From contig CP053688.1 of the NCBI GenBank assembly GCA_013200995.1, positions 1,798,001-1,862,000 on the forward strand: a DNA stretch of 64,000 bases, in the 5' to 3' direction. The notes beneath the pieces are model-generated. The model saw nothing but the letters and a program-made list of their open reading frames with translations, was not told where the DNA came from and did no database searches. Shown one piece after another: positions 8,684 to 18,451 of this stretch (positions are counted from its first letter, which is position 1; each line of letters opens with the position of its first letter). The position numbers and the translations under genes are program-made. The stretch is from Arthrobacter citreus. GTDB taxonomy: Bacteria; Bacillota; Bacilli; Bacillales; Bacillaceae_G.

Positions 8684-9610
8684 TTATTTGTAATGTATAT
8701 ATGATGAATAATTCTCATACATAAAGCCTTTTACTTGCTGTTCGGTATAATATTTTAGCAATTCATTTGTTAAATTTTGATAAAGTCCAACATGATGTAA
8801 ATCGGTTGGATGTGTATCGATGCCATCGAAATCTGATCCCATCGCGATATATTTTTCTCCACCTAGTGAACACATATAATCAATATGTTTAATAATATCT
8901 GAGATCGTTGCAACACCTTCATCGACTAAAAATGCAGGATAAAAATTAATTCCTACAATTGCACCTCTATTAAACATCGCCTTCAACTGTTCATCATTTA
9001 GATTTCTAGGGTGTTTACAAATTGCTTTAGCGTTTGAATGAGTTGCTGTTGGGTATTTTGCTTGCTCGAATGCATCCCAAAACGCGGCTTCACTACAATG
9101 AGAAAGATCACACCACATATTATGCTCATTTAAGTAATGAACTACACTTCTTCCAAAATTAGTTAATCCCCCATTCCTTTCTTCAAGTATTCCATCAGCA
9201 GTTTCATTCGCGTAATTCCATACTAGACCGACACTACGCACTCCTAGACGGTGTAATATCTTTAGTCGGTTAATATCACCTAAAAGTGCGTCACAGCCTT
9301 CTAGCGTCAAAATAGCACCCATTTCGTGACTTTTTAATCCAACTTCATCTTCTTTTGTTCGAATAACTTTTATATTATTATTTTCTGTTGCTACTTTTTC
9401 ATAAAAAAGAGTTACACATTGAAGTGCTGCGTCAAACTTTATTAGTTTATGTACATTTTCGGGGATATAAATCGCATAACATTGTATCTTACTTTCTCCC
9501 TGTTTTAATCGATTAACTGAAACCTCCAATGAATCATCATTTTCAAAATTGATCGTAGGCTTTTCTAATAATTTCATCAGTACATCACAATGCGCATCAA
9601 ATACTTTCAT
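8684..9610 (-). CDS. Peptidase family M19 membrane-type (renal) dipeptidase
   Basis: 308 residues. M19 enzymes are binuclear zinc hydrolases of the amidohydrolase superfamily that split dipeptides, including D-amino-acid-containing ones. Metal-ligand motifs are visible: DAHCDVLMKL at residues 5-14, LTLEGCDAL with the bridging Glu, CDLSHCSE, TATHSNAKAI and MGSDFDGID near the C-terminus. No signal peptide is seen, as is usual for the bacterial cytoplasmic forms. It stands between spoVS and korA and seems to be a single-gene unit. The natural substrate is unknown. Confidence 0.92.
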   Translation of the reverse strand: MKVFDAHCDVLMKLLEKPTINFENDDSLEVSVNRLKQGESKIQCYAIYIPENVHKLIKFDAALQCVTLFYEKVATENNNIKVIRTKEDEVGLKSHEMGAILTLEGCDALLGDINRLKILHRLGVRSVGLVWNYANETADGILEERNGGLTNFGRSVVHYLNEHNMWCDLSHCSEAAFWDAFEQAKYPTATHSNAKAICKHPRNLNDEQLKAMFNRGAIVGINFYPAFLVDEGVATISDIIKHIDYMCSLGGEKYIAMGSDFDGIDTHPTDLHHVGLYQNLTNELLKYYTEQQVKGFMYENYSSYIHYK

Positions 9611-9696
9611 TCCTTTACACCCTTCCTTTTTTTGATTATTTAGACTAGTTTAACATAATTAATAATACCGAATATAAATTAAATCATTATACATAA

Positions 9697-9722
9697 AGAA
9701 AACTCGCCGATTGGCGAGTCTT
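9697..9722 (-). terminator. Hairpin downstream of spoVS (second, weaker terminator)
   Basis: Perfect stem ACTCGCC (9702-9708) with GGCGAGT (9713-9719) and a short T run on the minus strand. It lies about 140 bp beyond the spoVS terminator and may stop read-through into the dipeptidase gene. Confidence 0.55.
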
Positions 9723-9812
9723 TAGGTGAAGCCACAGGAATAGTTGATTTCTATTTATACCTAAAATTGGAAACTTTTCGATGATTCTTCAACGTAGCCA
9801 ATTTATGAAATT

Positions 9813-9857
9813 TTAATAAAAAATAAAACAACCTGTCGCTTTAGGCTAACAGGTTGT
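9813..9857 (-). terminator. Intrinsic terminator of spoVS
   Basis: Stem ACAACCTGT (9828-9836) with ACAGGTTGT (9849-9857) followed on the minus strand by TTTATTTTTTATT. Confidence 0.87.
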
Positions 9858-9862
9858 ATTTA

Positions 9863-10123
9863 TTAACGAGGTTCTACGATTAATTTAATCGCTGTACGCT
9901 CTTCCCCATCGATTTGAATATCTGTAAATGCAGGGATACAAATTAGGTCCACACCACTTGGTGCAACGAATCCTCTCGCAATTGCAACTGCTTTTACAGC
10001 TTGGTTTAACGCGCCAGCACCGATTGCTTGAATTTCTGCTGTACCACGCTCTCTCAATACACCTGCAAGTGCTCCTGCTACAGAATTAGGGTTTGACTTT
10101 GCTGAAACTTTTAATATTTCCAT
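9863..10123 (-). CDS. spoVS: Stage V sporulation protein S
   Basis: 86 residues, the exact family length and near-invariant sequence (MEILKVSAKSNPNSVAGALA, then GAGALNQAVKAVAIARGFVAP). SpoVS is an Alba-fold-like small protein needed for dehydration and coat assembly of the spore and affecting septation in B. subtilis. AAGGAGGATCAGG precedes the ATG. It follows ymdB and rny in the same direction and has its own sigma-H-type promoter. Confidence 0.97.
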   Translation of the reverse strand: MEILKVSAKSNPNSVAGALAGVLRERGTAEIQAIGAGALNQAVKAVAIARGFVAPSGVDLICIPAFTDIQIDGEERTAIKLIVEPR

Positions 10124-10173
10124 TCCTGATCCTCCTTGTACTTACAAAGCTAATATTGTGTACAATAAAAACT

Positions 10174-10201
10174 ATTCTCGATAACAAGAAGTTATTCCTG
10201 C
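10174..10201 (-). promoter_or_regulatory. Sigma-H-type promoter of spoVS
   Basis: On the minus strand GCAGGAATA (10193-10201) matches the sigma-H -35 consensus RnAGGAwWW exactly, and CGAGAAT (10174-10180) matches the GAAT core of the -10, with a 12-nt spacer. spoVS is sigma-H controlled in B. subtilis, so sequence and known regulation agree. Confidence 0.65.
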
Positions 10202-10249
10202 AAATATTTAAAAGTTTTTTAAAAATTTTCACAATTCTCTTAATTAAAC

Positions 10250-11041
10250 TTATAGCTCTTGATGGTCATCATTAATTTGTATTCTTTTAATAGATTTTGC
10301 ATGGCCTGTTTGTTTATCTAATTCGATAATAACACCACTTAGCTGGCCTCTACCTTCATCTACTTCGAATCTCACTGGTAAGTTCGTTAAGAATTTTTTA
10401 ATAACGGCTTCCCTTGTAACACCTAAAATCCCATCATAAGGACCAGTCATCCCTACGTCCGTAATAAACGCTGTACCAGCAGGTAATACTCGCTCATCAG
10501 CTGTTTGTACATGTGTATGAGTACCAACAACCGCAGTTACTCTTCCATCTAAATACCAGCCCATAGCAATCTTTTCACTTGTTGCTTCAGCATGAAAATC
10601 AACAAAAATAATTTTCGTTCTTTTTTGTGCGATTTTTATTAGTTCATCAGCTTTTTTAAACGGACAATCAAGTGGCGGTAGAAATGTTCTACCTTGTAAA
10701 TTGATAACCGCTATTTCAACATCATTAAAGTTTAAAAATACTAAACCATTCCCTGGAGTACCTTCAGGGAAATTAGCTGGTCTTACTAAGTATTTTGCTT
10801 GATCAATAAATTCAAAAATATCTTTTTTATCCCATGCGTGATTACCAAGTGTTACTGCTTGAGCACCTAATTCTAAAAATTCACGATAAATTTTTTCCGT
10901 TATCCCTTTACCATGGGCTGCATTTTCACCATTTATGATTGTTACTGAAGGATTATATTTCCTTTTTAAAGCCTGAAGATTTGCTTTTACCATTGTTCTA
11001 CCATTTGAACCAACTACATCGCCTATAAACATTATTCTCAT
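10250..11041 (-). CDS. ymdB: YmdB metallophosphodiesterase
   Basis: 263 residues (B. subtilis YmdB 264). A calcineurin-like phosphodiesterase that hydrolyses 2',3'-cyclic nucleotides and controls the switch between motility and biofilm. Metal-binding motifs are in order: MFIGDVVGSNGR, INGENAAHGKGI, TLGNHAWDKKD, DFHAEATSEK and VGTHTHVQTAD. The start MRIMFIGD at 11041 is chosen because AAGGATG lies upstream and it matches the family start; an in-frame ATG 14 codons upstream is ignored. It follows rny, whose product YmdB is reported to contact. Confidence 0.95.
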   Translation of the reverse strand: MRIMFIGDVVGSNGRTMVKANLQALKRKYNPSVTIINGENAAHGKGITEKIYREFLELGAQAVTLGNHAWDKKDIFEFIDQAKYLVRPANFPEGTPGNGLVFLNFNDVEIAVINLQGRTFLPPLDCPFKKADELIKIAQKRTKIIFVDFHAEATSEKIAMGWYLDGRVTAVVGTHTHVQTADERVLPAGTAFITDVGMTGPYDGILGVTREAVIKKFLTNLPVRFEVDEGRGQLSGVIIELDKQTGHAKSIKRIQINDDHQEL

Positions 11042-11230
11042 TATGTTACATCCTTCCAACTTGCCACTGTAAACGTACAGCACTGATTTTACATTAGATT
11101 ACCCAAAAATACGAAAAGCCCCATTACTAGCACAATCTGAATCTTACATCTATGCCAATCAACTATGATTAACTTCAGATATGTATTAGTTGGAGCTATT
11201 CTTAAAAATGCTTTATTTTGTTACTAAAAA

Positions 11231-11261
11231 GAAAATAAAGTGGCATATACCACTTTATTTT
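11231..11261 (-). terminator. Intrinsic terminator overlapping the rny stop codon
   Basis: A 12-bp stem AAAATAAAGTGG (11232-11243) with CCACTTTATTTT (11250-11261) includes the stop codon of rny. It should separate rny from ymdB transcripts at least partly. Confidence 0.75.
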
Positions 11262-12826
11262 GCATACTCGACTGCACGAGTTTCTCGAATAACCGTAACT
11301 TTTATATGACCTGGATAATCCAGTTCGTCTTCAATACGTTTTCTAATATCTCTTGCTAATCTATGAGCTTGTAAATCATCAATTGTATCTGGTTTTACCA
11401 TTATGCGGACTTCACGACCAGCTTGAATAGCGAATGACTTCTCTACACCTTCATACGATTCAGAAATCTCTTCAAGTTTTTCTAAACGTCGGATATAGTT
11501 TTCTAAAGTTTCACTACGAGCACCTGGTCTTGCAGCAGATAGTGCATCTGCAGCAGCTACAAGAACTGCTATGATTGAAGTTGGCGCAGCATCTCCATGG
11601 TGAGATGCGATACTATTGATTACTACTGGATGTTCTTTATATTTTGTTGCTAATTCAACACCGATTTCAACGTGGCTTCCTTCTACCTCATGGTCAATCG
11701 CTTTACCAATATCGTGAAGTAATCCTGCTCGTTTTGCAAGTTTTGTATCTTCACCTAGTTCAGCAGCCATAAGACCAGCTAAGTTAGCTACTTCCATCGA
11801 ATGTTTTAGTACATTTTGTCCATAACTAGTTCTAAATTTCAGACGACCTAATATTTTGATTAAGTCAGGGTGAATTCCATGGACACCCACTTCGAAAGTA
11901 GTTTGTTCACCGACTTCACGTATGTACTCATCTACTTCTCTTCTAGATTTTTCAACCATTTCCTCGATTCGTGCAGGATGGATTCGACCATCTTGTACTA
12001 ATTTATCTAGTGCAATTCTCGCAGTTTCACGACGAATTGGGTCAAAACCTGATAATATTACAGCTTCAGGCGTATCATCAATAATTAAATCTATACCAGT
12101 TAACGTTTCTAAAGTACGTATATTTCGACCTTCACGACCGATAATACGACCTTTCATCTCATCATTTGGAAGATTTACAACTGAAACAGTTGTTTCAGCA
12201 ACATGATCTGCAGCACAACGCTGGATTGCTAATGATAAAATATCTTTTGCTCTCTTATCTGCTTCTTCTTTTGCTCGAGCTTCTGTTTCTTTAACTAGTA
12301 TTGCTGTTTCATGGGATAATTCATTTTCGACTTTAGTAAGTATTAATTGTCTTGCTTCTTCACGATTTAAGCTAGAAATTCTCTCTAACTCTTCTTGTTG
12401 GGCAGCAATTAATGCTTCTATCTTGCTTTCCATATCTTCTATCTGCTGTTGTTTTAAAACAAGAGATTCCTCTTTTCTTTCAAGAGCAGACTCACGTTTT
12501 GAAAGTCCATCATCTTTACGATCTAAGTTCTCTTCTTTTTGCGTTAAACGATTTTCAGATTTCTGTATTTCACTACGTCGATCTCGAATTTCGTTCTCTG
12601 CATCTGTACGAATTTTGTAAATTTCGTCCTTTGCTTCCAATAAAGCTTCTTTTTTAACTGTTTCTGAATCACGTTTTGCATCTTCAATAATTTGATTTGC
12701 ATGATTAGTTGCGCCATTTATTTTAGCTTCTGCAATGGACTTACGGACAAAAAATCCGACAGCATAACCGACTCCGAATGTGGCAAGCAATGCGAAGATG
12801 ATCAAAATTATAGTATTTGCACCCAT
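11255..12826 (-). CDS. rny: Ribonuclease Y
   Basis: 523 residues. The main membrane-anchored endoribonuclease that starts mRNA decay in Bacillus. Order of parts: N-terminal membrane helix (residues ~4-26, [20 protein letters not shown]), a long charged coiled coil to ~200, a KH domain ([19 protein letters not shown]), then the HD domain with [10 protein letters not shown] and ASHHGD. RicA (ymcA), which tunes RNase Y activity, and YmdB, reported to bind it, are in the same window. Preceded by a 577-bp gap (12827-13403) that holds only the recA terminator and AT-rich DNA; pbpX found there in B. subtilis is missing. Confidence 0.97.
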   Translation of the reverse strand: MGANTIILIIFALLATFGVGYAVGFFVRKSIAEAKINGATNHANQIIEDAKRDSETVKKEALLEAKDEIYKIRTDAENEIRDRRSEIQKSENRLTQKEENLDRKDDGLSKRESALERKEESLVLKQQQIEDMESKIEALIAAQQEELERISSLNREEARQLILTKVENELSHETAILVKETEARAKEEADKRAKDILSLAIQRCAADHVAETTVSVVNLPNDEMKGRIIGREGRNIRTLETLTGIDLIIDDTPEAVILSGFDPIRRETARIALDKLVQDGRIHPARIEEMVEKSRREVDEYIREVGEQTTFEVGVHGIHPDLIKILGRLKFRTSYGQNVLKHSMEVANLAGLMAAELGEDTKLAKRAGLLHDIGKAIDHEVEGSHVEIGVELATKYKEHPVVINSIASHHGDAAPTSIIAVLVAAADALSAARPGARSETLENYIRRLEKLEEISESYEGVEKSFAIQAGREVRIMVKPDTIDDLQAHRLARDIRKRIEDELDYPGHIKVTVIRETRAVEYAK

Positions 12827-13315
12827 GATTTCACCTCCTCTTGCTATTTAATTAGTTTCATTTTTGTCGGCTGTTATATTGTATAAATAATTGCATCAAC
12901 ATACAGCACATTTCGATTTCATTTTTTTACAAAAAAGTAATATTTTTTTAGAATATACACTTAAATATTAAATCTCTTACCAAATGATGTCAAGCCTTGT
13001 AAATTGCTTACATACTTGATTTATCAATATTTATTACATTTTTACTAGATTTCATACATCAAAATCTAAATTTTATTCATTAACTTTTTTTTATTTGGTT
13101 TTAATCACGAATTAATTTCAATGATTTTTCAATTAATAAATATCTATTTTCTTATGTATTTAGTTATATTTCCTTAAAAGAAATAGGGAGCGTTTGACTA
13201 TAGCTTCCACGTTATCCATAGGATTTGAGGACTGTTTAAAGCGATTCAGATTAAAGCAAAAAAAAATTAAAGAAACATCACTACTACCCTTTTCGGACTT
13301 TGCTTTTCCTGTATT

Positions 13316-13355
13316 TAAAAAATGCGAGCACTTTTAATAAGCACCCGCATTTTTG
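13316..13355 (-). terminator. Intrinsic terminator of recA
   Basis: Stem AAAAATGCG with CGCATTTTT around a G-U-rich upper stem, T run on the minus strand. It sits about 50 bp past the recA stop. Confidence 0.8.
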
Positions 13356-13403
13356 GTTTGTCTTTTATAATCTTAGTTTCTTAAATTTTTTTTAGGAAAA
13401 AAT

Positions 13404-14447
13404 TTATTCTTCTAATAAAGAGAATTGATCTTCGTCATCTGTTTGAGTAACAATAACAGGGTTATCCAAGCCATGGTGAACACGGATCGATTGTTTAATC
13501 GTATCACGTATATCTTTATTTTCTTTTAAGAATATCTTAGCATTCTCACGGCCTTGTCCAAGACGTTCTTCATTGTAAGAATACCATGCTCCACTCTTAA
13601 GAACGATATCTAAATCAGATCCAATATCAAGAATTTCCCCTTCTTTAGAAATACCTTCTCCATACATAATATCTACATCTGCTTGTCTGAATGGTGGTGC
13701 TACCTTATTTTTAACGACTTTAATCTTCGTTTTGTTACCTACAATATCATTACCTTGTTTTAATTGTTCAGCACGACGTACCTCTAAACGAATTGTAGAG
13801 TAGAATTTTAACGCACGTCCACCTGGAGTCGTTTCAGGATTACCGAACATAACCCCAACTTTTTCACGAATTTGGTTAATGAAGATTGTAATTGTTTTTG
13901 ACTTGTTAATTGCACCTGAAAGTTTACGTAATGCTTGAGACATTAATCGAGCTTGTAGACCTACGTGAGCATCACCCATGTCTCCTTCAATTTCAGCTTT
14001 TGGAACTAATGCTGCTACTGAGTCAACAACGATAATATCAATTGCACCACTACGAACTAACGCTTCTGCAATTTCAAGTCCTTGTTCACCTGTATCAGGC
14101 TGAGATAATAATAACTCATCAATGTTTACACCTAATTTTTGAGCATAGACAGGATCTAATGCATGCTCAGCATCTATAAACGCCGCTTGTCCTCCATTTG
14201 CTTGAACTTCAGCGATTGCATGTAATGCTACAGTTGTTTTACCTGAACTTTCAGGACCATATACTTCAATAATTCGGCCTCTTGGATATCCACCTACACC
14301 TAATGCAACATCTAGTGCTAACGATCCACTAGAGATAGTTGAAATTTGGCGATCTGTTTGTTCCCCTAGTTTCATAATTGAACCTTTACCGAATTGTTTT
14401 TCAATTTGTTTTAAAGCCATATCTAAAGCAGCTTGGCGATCACTCAT
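13404..14447 (-). CDS. recA: Recombinase A
   Basis: 347 residues (usual length). RecA forms filaments on single-stranded DNA, drives homologous strand exchange and triggers LexA self-cleavage. Walker A is GPESSGKTT at ~65-73, followed by the usual [20 protein letters not shown], and loop 2 region [20 protein letters not shown]. No intein is present. A strong AAGGAGG lies before the ATG. A LexA box and a sigma-A promoter are directly upstream, as in B. subtilis. Confidence 0.98.
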   Translation of the reverse strand: MSDRQAALDMALKQIEKQFGKGSIMKLGEQTDRQISTISSGSLALDVALGVGGYPRGRIIEVYGPESSGKTTVALHAIAEVQANGGQAAFIDAEHALDPVYAQKLGVNIDELLLSQPDTGEQGLEIAEALVRSGAIDIIVVDSVAALVPKAEIEGDMGDAHVGLQARLMSQALRKLSGAINKSKTITIFINQIREKVGVMFGNPETTPGGRALKFYSTIRLEVRRAEQLKQGNDIVGNKTKIKVVKNKVAPPFRQADVDIMYGEGISKEGEILDIGSDLDIVLKSGAWYSYNEERLGQGRENAKIFLKENKDIRDTIKQSIRVHHGLDNPVIVTQTDDEDQFSLLEE

Positions 14448-14486
14448 TAAGATTCCTCCTTAAGGATTCATTTATCTATTAACTAT

Positions 14487-14515
14487 ATAATAACTGTTTT
14501 TTGTTCGTTTGCCAA
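14487..14515 (-). promoter_or_regulatory. Sigma-A promoter of recA
   Basis: On the minus strand TTGGCA (14510-14515), a 17-nt spacer and TATTAT (14487-14492), about 40 nt upstream of the start codon. Confidence 0.7.
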
Positions 14516-14524
14516 CTAAAAAAT

Positions 14525-14538
14525 AGAACGTTTATTCG
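14525..14538 (-). promoter_or_regulatory. LexA (DinR) operator of recA
   Basis: CGAATAAACGTTCT on the minus strand fits the Bacillus SOS box CGAAC-n4-GTTCG with changes only at the T and final base. It lies just upstream of the -35, the same place as the recA operator in B. subtilis. Confidence 0.75.
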
Positions 14539-14639
14539 ATTTTTTTCGAGATTAAACTTAATTTTTAAAGAATAGAAACGCTTGTTTCGTATTTTTCAAA
14601 CTATAAAACTAGATTTTTATTAATATGAAAACTATAAAA

Positions 14640-14672
14640 TTAAAAAACTCGGCTAAATAACCGAGCTTTTTT
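14640..14672 (-). terminator. Intrinsic terminator of cinA
   Basis: Stem AACTCGG (14646-14652) with CCGAGCTT (14661-14668) and T runs on both sides; on the minus strand it closes the pgsA-cinA unit. Confidence 0.8.
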
Positions 14673-14695
14673 ATTATAAAATAACCTATCTAATT

Positions 14696-15961
14696 TTATA
14701 AGTCTTGACTTTCAAAACTTGAATGTAGTAATTTAATCAGCATGTTTGCGCCGTTTTTAACACTCGATAATCTTATTTGTTCCCTAGTACCACTGAATTG
14801 GAACTCTTTAATGAACGGTTCATTATCATTCATTTTTATTCCAATATATACTTTACCTACTGGAACATTTTCTAATGTTGAAGGTCCTGCTTCACCAGTA
14901 AAGCTAATCGAAATATTACTACCTGTTAAACTTTGAATATTTTCAACTAGTGATTTAGCACATTCTGCACTTACTGCACCGTTATTTGCCAGGATGTCTG
15001 ATGGTACATTTACTAGTTTTTGTTTCATTTCATTCGTGTAACAAACTACACTTCCTTTAAAAATGGACGAATTACCAGGAATGTCTGTCACTCTTTTACT
15101 GAAAAGTCCACCCGTTAAACTTTCAGCAGCAGATATAGTCAGTTTAAATTCCTTCAATTTTCTTGATAAAACGGTAAATAGATTATCACCGTTAGTACCG
15201 TATATGAATTGCCCAACACGCTCGCGAATTTTTTCTTCAGCTTGTCCAATTAATTTCTCTGCCTCTTGTTCATTACTAGCACTTGCTGTAATTCGGAGCA
15301 TTACTTCTCCTTCACTTGCTAAAGGAGCAATTGTTGGATTCGATTGGTTTTCAAGTAAATCAAGAATTTGAGTTTCTAAAATTGATTCTCCGATCCCAAA
15401 AAACTTGAGTTCCTTTGAGATAATTGTATTTGATTCCTTACCTTTTAAGAAATAAGGAATTAATTCATTTTCAACCATCGGAATCATTTCTCTTGGTGGT
15501 CCAGGTAATAGAACAAATTGCTTGTCACTAGATTCAAAAACCATTCCAGGAGCCATTCCATTTTTATTTAATAAGACGTGCGCATTGTTAATTACCAATG
15601 CTTGTTTTTTATTATTTTCAGTCATTGGTCGATTTACTTTAATAAAATATTGTTCAATGTACTCAAGTGATGGAGTATGGTATACAAGTGTTTCTTGTAC
15701 AAATTCAGAAACAACTTCTTTTGTTAAATCATCTTTAGTTGGACCTAATCCACCAGTTAAGATAATTAAATCACTTCTAGTAGAAGCGATTTCAAGTGCA
15801 TGTTTAAGTCGTTCTGAGTTATCTCCTACAACCGTTTGGAAATGATGGTGATATCCTAGTGTAGATAAATGTTTAGCCAAAAATTGCGCATTCGTGTTTG
15901 CAATTTGACCTAAAAGTAGCTCAGTCCCTACAGCAATTATTTCAGCACGCTTCAAAATCAT
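14696..15961 (-). CDS. cinA: CinA-like protein (competence/damage-inducible; MoCF domain plus PncC domain)
   Basis: 421 residues. The N-terminal part is a molybdopterin-binding-like domain (AEIIAVGTELLLGQIANTNA, ILTGGLGPTKDDLTKE) linked to ADP-ribose pyrophosphatase activity in the family; the C-terminal part (from ~255) is a nicotinamide-nucleotide amidohydrolase (PncC) domain (ISAAESLTGGLFSKRVTDIP, FTGEAGP). CinA is usually co-transcribed with recA; here the order pgsA-cinA-recA is kept but a terminator lies between cinA and recA. The ATG at 15961 has a close GGGGG; the TTG two codons on would have better spacing. Confidence 0.93.
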   Translation of the reverse strand: MILKRAEIIAVGTELLLGQIANTNAQFLAKHLSTLGYHHHFQTVVGDNSERLKHALEIASTRSDLIILTGGLGPTKDDLTKEVVSEFVQETLVYHTPSLEYIEQYFIKVNRPMTENNKKQALVINNAHVLLNKNGMAPGMVFESSDKQFVLLPGPPREMIPMVENELIPYFLKGKESNTIISKELKFFGIGESILETQILDLLENQSNPTIAPLASEGEVMLRITASASNEQEAEKLIGQAEEKIRERVGQFIYGTNGDNLFTVLSRKLKEFKLTISAAESLTGGLFSKRVTDIPGNSSIFKGSVVCYTNEMKQKLVNVPSDILANNGAVSAECAKSLVENIQSLTGSNISISFTGEAGPSTLENVPVGKVYIGIKMNDNEPFIKEFQFSGTREQIRLSSVKNGANMLIKLLHSSFESQDL

Positions 15962-15978
15962 TTCCCCCTTTTAATTCT

Positions 15979-16557
15979 TTACATTGATTTAATAAGAACA
16001 TCTCTATTTTTATAAAAATAATCCCAACCAGAATATACTGTAAAGAATAACGCAACCCAAAGTGCTACATCTGCAATTGAAAATGGTAAGAAATTCAATG
16101 GGAAGTCATGTAGGAAATATGCTGAAATCGCAACGATTTGAGCCCAAGTTTTAATTTTACCTAACATTGCTGCAGCATGAACTTCACCTGTACCAGCTAA
16201 GATCATTCTTAAACCAGTTACAGCGAATTCTCTACTTATAATGACAATTGTAATCCACGCGGGAACGTAGTTAAAATCAGTTAAAATTATTAACGCTGAA
16301 GATACTAGTAATTTGTCAGCTAGTGGATCTAGGAACTTTCCAAAATTTGTAACTAAATTAAATTTTCGTGCATAATAGCCATCAATAAAATCAGTTACAG
16401 AGGCAATAATAAAAATTCCTGCTCCTACTAGGTGGTTAACTGGTATCGAATCACCAATTAACGTAATATTTCCCCATCCAAAATCTATTAAAACAACCAA
16501 CATAAATAATGGGATTAAGCAAACCCTTGATACTGTAATCTTATTTGGTAAATTCAT
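15979..16557 (-). CDS. pgsA: CDP-diacylglycerol-glycerol-3-phosphate 3-phosphatidyltransferase
   Basis: 192 residues (B. subtilis 193). Integral membrane enzyme of phosphatidylglycerol synthesis. The CDP-alcohol phosphatidyltransferase motif DG-x2-AR-x8-G-x3-D-x3-D is complete in DGYYARKFNLVTNFGKFLDP followed by LADK. The start MNLPNKITV at 16557 is chosen because GGAGGG sits 8 nt upstream; five extra in-frame codons upstream would be made from that ribosome binding site. Confidence 0.96.
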   Translation of the reverse strand: MNLPNKITVSRVCLIPLFMLVVLIDFGWGNITLIGDSIPVNHLVGAGIFIIASVTDFIDGYYARKFNLVTNFGKFLDPLADKLLVSSALIILTDFNYVPAWITIVIISREFAVTGLRMILAGTGEVHAAAMLGKIKTWAQIVAISAYFLHDFPLNFLPFSIADVALWVALFFTVYSGWDYFYKNRDVLIKSM

Positions 16558-16630
16558 GGTAAAACCCTCCAAAACTTTCTAGAAAATGAAGCAATTTATA
16601 ATAAATGAATAAAAGCCATCTTAAAGATGA

Positions 16631-17527
16631 CTATTGATTCATTTTTAAATTTTTAATCGTAATCTTTTGGTGAACAGCATTTGTTGGACTAACTGGATAT
16701 TTAAATACCTCATCATTAATTCTTAGCTCAACATTATTTGAAGCACCAATATTTACAGTTACTTCATTTTCTTCTGTTAAGTCATAGTTTTGAGTTTGTC
16801 CTTGTTTTAAAATCCCACTATAAAACATTTTTCCCTCAGCATTTTTTAAATCCACATAACTTTCACCATTAGCAACCACTTCTAATTTAAATACATCTGT
16901 ACCAGATAATGAAATTGAAGTGCGTTTTCCTTGAGCAGAGTCAACTGTAATTTTTTGAGTCGGTTCTTGCTTAGTCTCATCATTTTTCGCTTTCTCTGTT
17001 TGTTTCTTATTATCATTTTTAGCCTGATCTAGAGCATTATTTTTTGGTTTTTCTATTTCAGAATTAGAATTAGTTTGAGATTGGTTTGTATCTGCAGACT
17101 TTTCATCATTTTTTGATGGAAGCATCATATAGATAGCAATGCAGATTCCCATGATTAGGATTGCTATTAATATTCTTGGTAAATAATCCATTATACGCGA
17201 CGACTTAACGTTGTTTAATGGTTCTTTAAGTTTTGATGCTCTACTAGGAATTTCTTCATGCTTTACTTCTTCTGCAATTGTATTTGCTTCAACAGTATCT
17301 TCTATGACAGGTTTATCAGATAGAAAACCCGACACATCAACGCCAATCGTTTCTGCATATTGTTTAATAAATGCACGAACATAAAATTGCCCAGGCAATA
17401 TTTCATAGTTACCTTCTTCAATTGCTTCAAGATAACGTTTTTGAATCTTCGTTAACTCTTGTACATCATCAATTGATAAGCCTTTGGCTTCTCTTGCTTC
17501 TTTTAAATATTTTCCTATTTCTGTCAC
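16631..17527 (-). CDS. rodZ: RodZ-type cell-shape protein (YmfM), HTH domain plus membrane helix plus DUF4115
   Basis: 298 residues. The N-terminal Xre-like HTH (IGKYLKEAREAKGLSIDDVQ, to ~residue 70) binds MreB in the family; a single membrane helix lies at ~115-135 (YLPRILIAILIMGICIAIYM), followed by an Asn/Lys/Gln-rich linker and a C-terminal extracytoplasmic beta domain (from ~195). RodZ links the MreB cytoskeleton to the elongasome. Upstream of pgsA, as in B. subtilis. Confidence 0.93.
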   Translation of the reverse strand: MTEIGKYLKEAREAKGLSIDDVQELTKIQKRYLEAIEEGNYEILPGQFYVRAFIKQYAETIGVDVSGFLSDKPVIEDTVEANTIAEEVKHEEIPSRASKLKEPLNNVKSSRIMDYLPRILIAILIMGICIAIYMMLPSKNDEKSADTNQSQTNSNSEIEKPKNNALDQAKNDNKKQTEKAKNDETKQEPTQKITVDSAQGKRTSISLSGTDVFKLEVVANGESYVDLKNAEGKMFYSGILKQGQTQNYDLTEENEVTVNIGASNNVELRINDEVFKYPVSPTNAVHQKITIKNLKMNQ

Positions 17528-17547
17528 AAATTACACCCCAACTAACT

Positions 17548-18339
17548 TTAAAAATCAAACATAGAGAACGAGTTGTGTCCATTTTTGTCCATTTGGTCTA
17601 CAAGTTCATATTTAATTTCTTCATTTTCATCATTTCTTAATTCAATTATGTAATCAAAATCATCTAAAGAGTATTCAGTTTGCTGTACAAATACATCTGG
17701 ATGCTCTACTACCTTCACAGAAGACATTGCCATAATTTCGCGAACTAATTGCCAATGTTGTTCATTTGCTCTTCTATGAGAAAGAATACCATCAATAATA
17801 AATACATTGTCTGAATTATATTCGTCTTCTATTAATTGACTTCTTAATGTTTGTTTAATTAATGTTGATGATACAAATAACCAGCGTTTATTCGCACAAA
17901 CACTTGCTGCTACTACTGATTCAGTTTTACCAACGCGAGGCATCCCCCTGATTCCGATTAGCTTATGGCCTGGCTGTTTAAATAACTCTGCCATAAAATC
18001 AACAAGCATACCTAAATCATCGCGAACAAAACGAAAAGTCTTTTTATCATCTACGTCTCGTTGGATATAAGTACCATGTCTTACAGCTAAACGATCTCTA
18101 AGAGTTGGTTTTCTTAGTTTAATTATTGTTATATTGTCCATAGTATTTAAAATTGATTCAAATCTTGTAATTTGATCATCATTGTCGCAACCAAGTAGCA
18201 TACCACGTTTCATTGTGTCGACACCATTAATTGTTAAAATATTAATCCCTAGCATACCGATTAACGAAGCAATATCTCCAAGTAGTCCAGGGCGATTCTT
18301 ATGTATTTCATACTCAAAATACCATTCGATTAACTCCAT
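17548..18339 (-). CDS. ymfK: YmfK-family protein (DUF3388) with ACT-like and P-loop regions
   Basis: 263 residues. Conserved in Bacillus at this position; biochemical role unknown. The N-terminal ~80 residues look like an ACT domain (EYEIHKNRPGLLGDIASLIG), and GIRGMPRVGKTESVVAA around residues 129-145 is a Walker-A-like loop. GGGGGTAT precedes the ATG. It lies between ymfI and rodZ; ymfJ, found between ymfI and ymfK in B. subtilis, does not fit into the 112-bp gap here. Confidence 0.88.
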   Translation of the reverse strand: MELIEWYFEYEIHKNRPGLLGDIASLIGMLGINILTINGVDTMKRGMLLGCDNDDQITRFESILNTMDNITIIKLRKPTLRDRLAVRHGTYIQRDVDDKKTFRFVRDDLGMLVDFMAELFKQPGHKLIGIRGMPRVGKTESVVAASVCANKRWLFVSSTLIKQTLRSQLIEDEYNSDNVFIIDGILSHRRANEQHWQLVREIMAMSSVKVVEHPDVFVQQTEYSLDDFDYIIELRNDENEEIKYELVDQMDKNGHNSFSMFDF

Positions 18340-18451
18340 ACTTATACCCCCTATTTGTTAACTACTTACAACTCTATTTAATAATAAACGATTTCACCAT
18401 AATATAAAAGGTAAAATATGTGAAATAAATAACTTTCGACTCGAAATTTTT

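Noticed and set aside
12827..13403. A hidden gene (pbpX position) between rny and recA
   Set aside because: All frames are short and AT-rich with no recognisable motif; only the recA terminator is supported.
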